Source: Candidatus Aminicenantota bacterium
Lineage (GTDB): Bacteria; Acidobacteriota; Aminicenantia; UBA2199
DNA: 6,010 nt
NCBI GenBank assembly: GCA_024644125.1
Contig: JAHELQ010000348.1
Location: forward strand, 1-6,010
Direction: 5' to 3'
In this document: positions 1-5,347 of the stretch, piece after piece
How positions within the stretch are numbered: the stretch's first letter is position 1
How the letters are laid out: every line of letters starts with the position of its first letter
The notes under the pieces: generated by a model
Database searches by the model: none
What the model was told of the DNA's origin: nothing
What the model saw: the letters and a program-made list of their open reading frames with translations, nothing else
Translations under genes and position numbers: made by a program

Positions 1-78
1 TGCGAGGTCAAGGGGCTTGGCCGCGGCCATGTCAAACGGATTAAAGAGCAGGTTGGAAACAAAAAGAGGAGCTTGTGA
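1..78 (+). CDS. Partial C-terminal end of an unidentified upstream gene
   Basis: The frame beginning at base 1 is open to a TGA at 76-78 and encodes 25 residues ending in a basic, lysine- and arginine-rich tail (…QVGNKKRSL). The TGA shares its A with the ATG of the next gene (TGATG), an arrangement typical of translationally coupled operon genes. Codon choice in this frame looks more like the downstream genes than frame 2 (also open, but using AGG codons and running about 100 nt into the next gene) or frame 3 (stop at 42-44). Too little is present to name a family. From pathway context a UDP-GlcNAc 6-dehydrogenase or a glycosyltransferase would be unsurprising, but nothing in these residues shows it. 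Confidence 0.45.
   Translation, partial: CEVKGLGRGHVKRIKEQVGNKKRSL
65..71 (+). promoter_or_regulatory. Ribosome binding site choosing ATG 78 over GTG 75
   Basis: AGAGGAG lies at 65-71. It is 6 nt from the ATG at 78 but only 3 nt from the in-frame GTG at 75, so the ATG is the better start for the oxidoreductase. The site lies inside the last codons of the upstream reading frame, consistent with coupled translation. Confidence 0.7.
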
Positions 79-1043
79 TGAACCGGACAATCGCGCTGAT
101 CGGCGCCGGAAACTGGGGCAGGAACCATTTGCGGAATCTTTTGCAGATGGGCGCGCTCCATTCTGTCATGGATTCTGAAGCCGCTGTGCTGGAGGCGAGG
201 AAACAGGAATTCCCCGCTGTCCATTTTACCGCCGAATTGAACGACGTGGTGAACAATCCCGAGGTCAAGGGCGTCGTGATCGCCGCTTCGGCAGCCATGC
301 ACTATCGATTGACGAAAGAATGCTTGCTGGCGGGCAAGGATGTGCTGGTGGAAAAACCTCTGGCATTGACTGTGGAGGAGGGCGAGGAGTTGCTGGAGAT
401 CGCCGCCTCCGAACAGCGGGTGTTGATGGTGGGGCATGTGTTGCAATACCATTCGGCGGTGATTAAATTGAAAGAACTGGTGGATGACGGCACTCTGGGC
501 AAAATCCGCTATATTTATTCCAACCGGTTGAATATCGGTAAATTGCGCACCGAGGAGAATGTGCTCTGGAGTTTTGCGCCCCATGATATTTCATTGATTT
601 TGATGCTCATGGGCGGAGAGGATCCGGTAAAGGTCCACGCCCACGGCGGCGCCTATTTGAGTCCCGATATCTACGACACCACCCTCACCTCCCTGGAATT
701 CAAAAGTGGTGTCAAGAGCCATATCTTCGTCTCCTGGCTCCATCCCTTCAAGGAACAGAAACTGGTGGTGGTGGGCAGCGAACAGATGGCGGTGTTCGAC
801 GACATCAGCAAAGAGAAGTTGTTCCTCTATCCCCACAAAATCAAATGGGAGATGGGCAAGATTCCGGTGGCGGAAAAAGCCGATTTCCAGGTGGTGGATC
901 TTGAATTGAAGCAGCCGCTCCACGAGGAATTGCTTCATTTCGTCGATTGCGTAAAAACCCGCAAGGCCCCGAAAACAGATGGCCTGGAAGGTCTAAAGGT
1001 CTTACGGATATTGGAACAGGCGGAACAGTCGCTGAAAGGATAG
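78..1043 (+). CDS. Gfo/Idh/MocA-family NAD(P)-dependent sugar oxidoreductase (probable UDP-GlcNAcA 3-dehydrogenase role)
   Basis: A cytoplasmic dehydrogenase of 321 residues from ATG 78 (322 from GTG 75), a normal length for the Gfo/Idh/MocA family. The N-terminal Rossmann fold shows the dinucleotide-binding loop GAGNWGRNH at about residues 9-17. The family signature EKPLA is at 92-96, its lysine being the usual catalytic/cofactor-contacting residue. GH at 119-120 and APHD at 167-170 in the C-terminal sugar-binding domain are also typical, with the histidine in the position of the family's active-site base. Next to WbpD- and WbpE-like genes, the likely job is oxidation of C3 of UDP-N-acetylglucosaminuronate (the WbpB/WlbA step). 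From memory, however, Pseudomonas WbpB has a different glycine loop (GAAGYIAPRH), so this belongs to another subfamily and the substrate is inferred from context. Stop TAG 1041-1043; the next gene starts 8 nt later. Confidence 0.88.
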   Translation: MNRTIALIGAGNWGRNHLRNLLQMGALHSVMDSEAAVLEARKQEFPAVHFTAELNDVVNNPEVKGVVIAASAAMHYRLTKECLLAGKDVLVEKPLALTVEEGEELLEIAASEQRVLMVGHVLQYHSAVIKLKELVDDGTLGKIRYIYSNRLNIGKLRTEENVLWSFAPHDISLILMLMGGEDPVKVHAHGGAYLSPDIYDTTLTSLEFKSGVKSHIFVSWLHPFKEQKLVVVGSEQMAVFDDISKEKLFLYPHKIKWEMGKIPVAEKADFQVVDLELKQPLHEELLHFVDCVKTRKAPKTDGLEGLKVLRILEQAEQSLKG

Positions 1044-1047
1044 GAGA
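1042..1047 (+). promoter_or_regulatory. Ribosome binding site overlapping the preceding stop codon
   Basis: AGGAGA at 1042-1047 shares bases with the TAG stop at 1041-1043 and sits 4 nt before ATG 1052. It fixes the acetyltransferase start at 1052 rather than at an in-frame TTG at 947, which lies deep inside the oxidoreductase gene. A ribosome ending the first gene stops on the site, so reinitiation (coupled translation) is likely. Confidence 0.7.
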
Positions 1048-1051
1048 ATCT

Positions 1052-1648
1052 ATGGAGAAAAAGGATTATTTCGTTCATGAAAGTTCATATGTAGACGCCA
1101 ATGTGGAAATCGGAGCCGGAACAAAAATCTGGCATTTTTCCCACGTTCAATCCGGCACCCGAATCGGCGAGAATTGTTCGATGGGTCAGAATGTCAATGT
1201 GGGCAACAATGTCGTTATCGGCAACAATGTCAAAGTGCAGAACAACGTGTCGCTATACGAAGGGGTGGAATTGGAGGATTACGTGTTTTGCGGACCCTCG
1301 ATGGTATTCACCAACATTCTGAATCCCCGGTCGGAATTCCCACAGCGGGGCTCGCAGTTCTATCTCAAGACATTGGTAAAGAAGAGCGCGTCGCTTGGCG
1401 CCAATTGCACCATCGTGTGCGGTCATACCATCGGACGCTACGCGTTTGTGGCGGCAGGCGCGGTGGTGACAGGCGATGTACCCGATTACGCCTTGGTGGC
1501 AGGCGTTCCCGCCCGTTTGCTCAGTTGGGTGTGCGCTTGTGGAAATAAACTCGATTTGACAAAGGACGAAGAAAAGGAAGGCGAGGCCGTGTGTTCCAAA
1601 TGCGGCCGCCACTATATAAAGAAAGGCATGCAGGTGACTCAGGAATAG
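1052..1648 (+). CDS. wbpD: WbpD/WlbB-like UDP-sugar 3-N-acetyltransferase (left-handed beta-helix)
   Basis: A 198-residue acyltransferase, the usual size for WbpD/WlbB, which transfers acetyl from acetyl-CoA to the 3-amino group of UDP-2-acetamido-3-amino-2,3-dideoxy-D-glucuronate. Hexapeptide repeats (I/V-G-x-x-x-x) run from about residue 14 to 140 and form the trimeric left-handed beta-helix. They are clearest at VEIGAGTKIW (18-27) and VNVGNNVVIGNNVKVQNNV (48-66). The block FCGPSMVFTN at 79-88 with NPRS at 91-94, then LGANCTIVCG at 115-124 and GVPA at 151-154, closely resembles WbpD as I remember it. After the helix, C161, C163, C181 and C184 form a CxC…CxxC motif resembling a small zinc ribbon. 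Soluble, with no signal peptide. It lies 8 nt after the oxidoreductase and 11 nt before the carbamoyltransferase. A FdtC- or other sugar-specific acetyltransferase remains possible. Confidence 0.9.
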   Translation: MEKKDYFVHESSYVDANVEIGAGTKIWHFSHVQSGTRIGENCSMGQNVNVGNNVVIGNNVKVQNNVSLYEGVELEDYVFCGPSMVFTNILNPRSEFPQRGSQFYLKTLVKKSASLGANCTIVCGHTIGRYAFVAAGAVVTGDVPDYALVAGVPARLLSWVCACGNKLDLTKDEEKEGEAVCSKCGRHYIKKGMQVTQE

Positions 1649-1659
1649 TTGAGGTATAG

Positions 1660-3480
1660 ATGAATATTCTCGGAATTTCAGCCTTTTATCATGACAGCGC
1701 CGCCGCCCTGGTGCGGGACGGCGTCATTGCGGCGGCCGCCCAGGAGGAGCGCTTCACCCGAAAGAAGCACGACCACAACTTCCCGGCAAACGCCGTTCAG
1801 TATTGTTTGAACGAGGTCGGAACCACTCCTGCCGGGCTCGATTATGTGGTGTTTTACGACAAGCCCTTCATCAAGTTTGAGCGGATCATGGAGACCTATA
1901 TGCAGTACGCTCCTCTGGGGATTCGCTCTTTCATCAAAGCCATGCCCCTCTGGATCAAGCAGAAGTTGTGGATGAAGGCGTTGATCCAGGAGGAGTTGGA
2001 GGGTTTCACTGGAAAGATTTTGTTCCCGGAACATCACCAATCCCACGCCGGTTCCGCGTTTTTCCCATCGCCCTTTAACGAGGCGGCGATTATCACTGTG
2101 GACGGGGTGGGGGAGTGGACTACCACCAGTTTGGGCCGCGGCAAGGGGAACCGTGTAGAGATCTTGAGAGAGATCCATTTTCCTCATTCGCTGGGCATGC
2201 TGTATTCGGCGTTCACTTATTACACCGGATTTAAGGTCAATTCCGGGGAGTACAAGGTCATGGGGTTGGCCCCCTATGGGGAACCGAAGTATGTCCAGAC
2301 CATTCTGGACCATCTGATCGACCTCAAGGAGGACGGCTCGTTCAAGTTGAACATGAAGTATTTCAATTTCGCCGCCGGCCTCACCATGACCAACCGCAAG
2401 TTCCACAAGCTCTTCGACGGACCGCCCCGCCGGCCCGATGAATTGTTGGGCCAGAAAGAGATGGATCTGGCCCGCTCGGTGCAGGAGGTGACGGAGATGG
2501 CGATGGTGCGGATGGCGCGCCATGCCCGCGACGTGACCGGATGCCGGCACTTGTGTTTGGCCGGGGGTGTGGCCCTCAATTGTGTGGCCAACGGTAAAAT
2601 CCTGCGGGAAGGGATCTTCGACGACATCTGGATCCAACCGGCGGCGGGCGATGCCGGAGGCGCGCTTGGCGCGGCATTGTCGGTCTGGCACGATTATCTG
2701 GGCAACAAACGGGAAACCGACGGCCGAAGCGATCTTCAGTCCGGTTCCTATCTGGGGCCCGCGTTCGCCGAGGCGGAGATTCTGGAGTTTTTGCAGAAAT
2801 ACGATATCGAGTACACCCGGTTCGAAAACGGCGATAAATACTCGGCCGTGGCCCGGTTGTTGGCTGAGGAGAATGTCGTCGGTTGGTTTCAGGGGCGCAT
2901 GGAATTCGGTCCCCGGGCATTGGGTTCCCGAAGCATTATCGGCGACGCCCGTTCGCCGGAAATGCAGAAGAAGATGAATTTGAAGATCAAGTACCGTGAG
3001 TCGTTCCGGCCGTTTGCGCCGTCGGTATTGGGCGAAGAGGTCTCCAACTACTTCGAGCTGGATCGGCCGAGCCCCTATATGTTGCTGGTGGCAGATGTGA
3101 AGGAACATTTGCAGCGGCGCATGACGGACGAAGAGAGCGATCTCTTCGGTATCGACAAGCTGAATGTGGTGCGATCCCAAATTCCTGCGGTGACGCATGT
3201 GGATTATTCGGCCCGGGTGCAAACGGCGCATAAAGAGACCAGCCCTGAGTACTGGCAATTGATTCATACCTTCAAAGAGCTCACCGGTTGCCCGGTGATT
3301 GTCAACACCTCGTTCAACGTGCGGGGCGAACCGATTGTCTGTACTCCTATGGACGCCTATAAATGTTTTATGCGCACTGAAATGGATTATCTGGTGTTGG
3401 GAGATTTTTTGCTGGACAAACGGAAGCAGCCGATCTTCCACGACGATATCGACTGGCAGCAGGAATTCGAGCTGGATTAG
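1660..3480 (+). CDS. Carbamoyltransferase of the NodU/CmcH/TobZ (SxtI) family
   Basis: A soluble enzyme of 606 residues, near the family's usual 550-620. The family uses carbamoyl phosphate and ATP to form carbamoyl-adenylate and moves the carbamoyl group to a hydroxyl of a sugar or small molecule. The N-terminal Kae1-like domain (about 1-345) starts MNILGISAFYHDSAA. It contains EHHQSHA at 124-130, whose H125-xxx-H129 pair matches the family's metal-binding histidines, then DGVGEW (148-153), GLAPYG (202-207) and GGVALN (302-307). The C-terminal carbamoyltransferase domain carries EFGPRALGSRS (415-425), FRPFAPSV (449-456) and NTSFNVRGEPIV (549-560). All hallmark motifs are intact, so it looks active. 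GAGG at 1651-1654 supports ATG 1660. Followed at once by SxtJ-like and DUF5989-like genes, it probably O-carbamoylates a residue of the polysaccharide made here or a precursor of it; the acceptor cannot be read from the sequence. Confidence 0.95.
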   Translation: MNILGISAFYHDSAAALVRDGVIAAAAQEERFTRKKHDHNFPANAVQYCLNEVGTTPAGLDYVVFYDKPFIKFERIMETYMQYAPLGIRSFIKAMPLWIKQKLWMKALIQEELEGFTGKILFPEHHQSHAGSAFFPSPFNEAAIITVDGVGEWTTTSLGRGKGNRVEILREIHFPHSLGMLYSAFTYYTGFKVNSGEYKVMGLAPYGEPKYVQTILDHLIDLKEDGSFKLNMKYFNFAAGLTMTNRKFHKLFDGPPRRPDELLGQKEMDLARSVQEVTEMAMVRMARHARDVTGCRHLCLAGGVALNCVANGKILREGIFDDIWIQPAAGDAGGALGAALSVWHDYLGNKRETDGRSDLQSGSYLGPAFAEAEILEFLQKYDIEYTRFENGDKYSAVARLLAEENVVGWFQGRMEFGPRALGSRSIIGDARSPEMQKKMNLKIKYRESFRPFAPSVLGEEVSNYFELDRPSPYMLLVADVKEHLQRRMTDEESDLFGIDKLNVVRSQIPAVTHVDYSARVQTAHKETSPEYWQLIHTFKELTGCPVIVNTSFNVRGEPIVCTPMDAYKCFMRTEMDYLVLGDFLLDKRKQPIFHDDIDWQQEFELD

Positions 3481-3498
3481 CTGGGGAGCGTTTTTACA

Positions 3499-3903
3499 AT
3501 GGATAGATCGAAATTCAACGACAAAAAAGAGTGGCGTACGTTCGCTGTCGGCCTGGCCTTGATTTTGGGAGCGATCGGCGCTGTGATGTATTTCAAGGGT
3601 AATCCGTTCTATATATGGATGTTTGTCTGCCATGGGGCGTTGATGTTGACGGCGTTTTTGTTTCCCGTCGTGATCAAGCCGCTGTTCATCATGTTCTCCT
3701 ATCTCGGCTTCGGCATGGGCTGGGTGATGACCCGGGTGATCCTGTTCCTACTGTATTATGTGGGACTCACTCCCATCAGCCTGCTGGCCCGGTTGACAGG
3801 CAAGCGGTTTCTGGATTTAAAATTCGACCGGCAGCCGGATTCCTATTGGTTGGACAAGAAACTTCCGGCCGAAGGTGTGAAGAGTTTTGAAGATCAGTAC
3901 TGA
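3499..3903 (+). CDS. SxtJ-family small inner-membrane protein
   Basis: A 134-residue protein starting at ATG 3499, behind GGGGAG at 3483-3488 (10 nt spacing, slightly long). A charged N-terminus (about 1-12) is followed by hydrophobic spans at about 14-32 and 36-57 and a third hydrophobic stretch at about 62-95, probably one or two more passes. A charged C-terminal tail follows with the sequence DSYWLDKK (114-121). Size, membrane pattern, tail and its place directly after a carbamoyltransferase fit the SxtJ family, named after an uncharacterised gene of the saxitoxin cluster. No catalytic motif is visible. By context it may recruit the carbamoyltransferase to the membrane or assist it; this is inference. 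The gene ends in tandem in-frame stops, TGA TAG (3901-3906). Confidence 0.85.
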   Translation: MDRSKFNDKKEWRTFAVGLALILGAIGAVMYFKGNPFYIWMFVCHGALMLTAFLFPVVIKPLFIMFSYLGFGMGWVMTRVILFLLYYVGLTPISLLARLTGKRFLDLKFDRQPDSYWLDKKLPAEGVKSFEDQY

Positions 3904-3939
3904 TAGCATCAGGAAGAATAAAAATACAAGAGGTTTCAT

Positions 3940-4098
3940 ATGTCAAAAGTATCGGTCGTCAAAGAATTCTGGAGTTTTTTGAAGGTGAGAAAAAAATGGT
4001 GGTTGATCCCCATTGTGGTGATTATGTTGTTGTTGGGATTTGTTGTGGTGATTTCCGAAAAATCGGCCCTGGCGCCGTTTATTTACGCTATTTTTTAA
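3940..4098 (+). CDS. DUF5989/SxtK-like single-span membrane microprotein
   Basis: A 52-residue open frame from ATG 3940 to TAA 4096-4098, with AAGAGG at 3928-3933 spaced 6 nt from the start. The N-terminal part (1-20) is short and basic with aromatic residues, including KEFWSFLKVRKKWW (8-21). A single hydrophobic helix follows at about 22-38 (LIPIVVIMLLLGFVVVI). The conserved-looking ending is SALAPFIYAIF (42-52). The pattern of a basic WxFL…RKKWW segment, one membrane helix and a PFIY-x-x-F terminus matches the DUF5989 family as I know it. The position straight after carbamoyltransferase and SxtJ fits the saxitoxin sxtI-sxtJ-sxtK order. The basic residues before the helix predict an N-in orientation. 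Function is unknown. Its small size makes it easy for gene callers to omit. Confidence 0.88.
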   Translation: MSKVSVVKEFWSFLKVRKKWWLIPIVVIMLLLGFVVVISEKSALAPFIYAIF

Positions 4099-4160
4099 AT
4101 CTGTGGCGCGGCCGGGTGTTAGCGAGGCCTGCTGTTCACGCAACTTATTAAGGAGATCTT

Positions 4161-5273
4161 ATGAACTTTATCGATTTAGCTCTTCAGCAATCGCGAATTC
4201 GTGAGAAAATCGAGGAAAATATCAAGAAGGTTCTGGACCATGGACGTTATATCATGGGGCCGGAGGTGAAAGAATTGGAAGATAGACTGGCCGCTTATGT
4301 CGGCGTCAAGCACGCCATCGGCGTGGCCAGCGGCACAGACGCGTTACTTATGGCGTTGATGGCCTACGATGTCGGACCCGGCGACGCAGTGTTCACATCC
4401 CCCTTCACCTTCATCGCCACCGCAGAGGTGATTCAGTTGTTGGGCGCAACGCCGGTATTTGTGGATATCGATCCCGAAACCTACAACATCGATCCGGAAA
4501 AACTGGAAGAAGCCATCATGCAGATCCAGTTGGAAAGCGAATTGGAGTCTAAAGGGATTATGCCGGTGGATATTTTTGGGCAGGCGGCGGATTACGATGA
4601 GATCAACACGTTGGCCCAGAAATACGAGTTGTTCGTTCTGGAAGACGCGGCTCAGAGTTTCGGCGCGTCGTACAAAGACCGGAAGGCGTGTTCGCTGTCG
4701 GAAATCGCGGGAACCAGTTTTTTCCCCGCCAAACCGCTGGGGTGTTACGGCGACGGCGGCATGATTTTCACTTATAATGACGATATGCTGGAAAAGCTGT
4801 TGTCCATCCGGGTGCATGGTCAGGGAACCAGCAAATACGAGAATGTACGCATCGGCGTCAACGGCAGGTTGGATACCCTGCAAGCGGCGATTTTGCTTGC
4901 CAAGCTAGACATCTTCGCCGAAGAGGTGGAGTTGCGCCAGCAAGTGGCGGCCCGCTACGCCGAGCGGCTGGAAGGCGTCGTGAAAGTTCCCGCGGTCAAA
5001 GAATACAATGTCTCCGCCTGGGCGCAGTATTGCATCCGTCATCCCAAACGGGACGAAGTGATGGCTGAGCTGGGTCGAAACGGCGTTCCTACCGCTATTT
5101 ACTATCCGGTGCCTTTGCATTTGCAGAAGGCCTTCACCAATCTGTGCTGCCAGACCGGCGATTATCCGGTTTCAGAAGAGGTTGCGGCGGATATCTTCGC
5201 CATCCCCTTCCATCCCTACCTCTCCGAAGCGGATCAGGACAAGATCTGCGACGTGATCCGCAAATTCAAATAG
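4161..5273 (+). CDS. wbpE: WbpE-like PLP-dependent UDP-sugar 3-aminotransferase (DegT/DnrJ/EryC1/StrS family)
   Basis: A 370-residue cytoplasmic aminotransferase with a strong AAGGAG (4150-4155) 5 nt before ATG 4161. It begins MNFIDLALQQ and has the family's substrate/PLP contacts: ASGTDA (56-61), EDAAQSFGAS (161-170, with D162 and Q165 facing the PLP ring) and SFFPAKPLGCYGDGG (186-200), in which K191 should be the Schiff-base lysine. NGRLDTLQAAILLAKL (234-249) and the C-terminal IPFHPYL (348-354) are also typical. These blocks closely match Pseudomonas WbpE as I recall it. WbpE uses glutamate to convert UDP-2-acetamido-3-oxo-glucuronate to the 3-amino sugar, the step between the oxidoreductase and the acetyltransferase here. 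About seven extra residues near 121-130 (QIQLESELES) precede the GIMPVDIFGQ strand, a variation seen in some homologues. It is separated from its pathway partners by the carbamoyl cassette. A different 3- or 4-keto sugar substrate cannot be excluded. Confidence 0.93.
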   Translation: MNFIDLALQQSRIREKIEENIKKVLDHGRYIMGPEVKELEDRLAAYVGVKHAIGVASGTDALLMALMAYDVGPGDAVFTSPFTFIATAEVIQLLGATPVFVDIDPETYNIDPEKLEEAIMQIQLESELESKGIMPVDIFGQAADYDEINTLAQKYELFVLEDAAQSFGASYKDRKACSLSEIAGTSFFPAKPLGCYGDGGMIFTYNDDMLEKLLSIRVHGQGTSKYENVRIGVNGRLDTLQAAILLAKLDIFAEEVELRQQVAARYAERLEGVVKVPAVKEYNVSAWAQYCIRHPKRDEVMAELGRNGVPTAIYYPVPLHLQKAFTNLCCQTGDYPVSEEVAADIFAIPFHPYLSEADQDKICDVIRKFK

Positions 5274-5305
5274 AATTTGTATATCGATTGATTTAATGAT
5301 ATGAC

Positions 5306-5343
5306 GCCGCCGGAGCGGTTCCACCCCCGGCGGCTCTCGTTTT
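5306..5343 (+). terminator. Candidate intrinsic terminator or leader hairpin
   Basis: GCCGCCGG (5306-5313) and CCGGCGGC (5327-5334) form a perfect 8-bp all-GC stem with a 13-nt loop, followed by TCTCG and a short TTTT (5340-5343). It lies 33 nt after the aminotransferase stop, where an operon end would be expected. The T-run is short and 5 nt from the stem, so termination is likely to be partial. The next start codon is only 4 nt beyond the T-run, so the same structure could instead act in the leader of the downstream gene. Confidence 0.5.
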
Positions 5344-5347
5344 ACCC

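Noticed and set aside
947..1051. N-terminal extension of the acetyltransferase from a TTG at 947
   Set aside because: It would overlap the oxidoreductase by about 100 nt, and the extra residues do not resemble WbpD. The ribosome binding site at 1042-1047 and the family's usual length both point to ATG 1052.
1202..1231. Direct repeat GGCAACAATGTC at 1202-1213 and 1220-1231
   Set aside because: It encodes two successive hexapeptide rungs (GNNV) of the beta-helix, so the repeat is explained by protein structure.
1678..3633. A 651-codon open frame on the minus strand
   Set aside because: It is the mirror of the carbamoyltransferase gene and spans into SxtJ. Its translation is rich in His, Arg and Gln with no domain motifs, whereas the plus frame carries every carbamoyltransferase signature. 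It is an artefact of codon bias.
3904..3939. Possible short coding or regulatory element between SxtJ and DUF5989
   Set aside because: It holds only a second in-frame stop, an A-rich run and the ribosome binding site of the next gene. No stem or open frame is supported.
4099..4160. Possible hairpin or separate control region between DUF5989 and the aminotransferase
   Set aside because: Only short, mismatched inverted repeats (GTG/CAC, GCG/CGC ends) and no T-run are visible. The only clear signal is the AAGGAG at 4150-4155.
4344..4883. A 179-codon minus-strand open frame
   Set aside because: It lies entirely antisense to the WbpE-like aminotransferase, whose motifs are intact. No ribosome binding or domain evidence supports it.
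5274..5305. AT-rich stretch that might hold a promoter for the downstream gene
   Set aside because: TTGTAT- and TTGATT-like hexamers are present, but no partner -10 box lies at a sensible spacing, so a promoter cannot be supported by eye.
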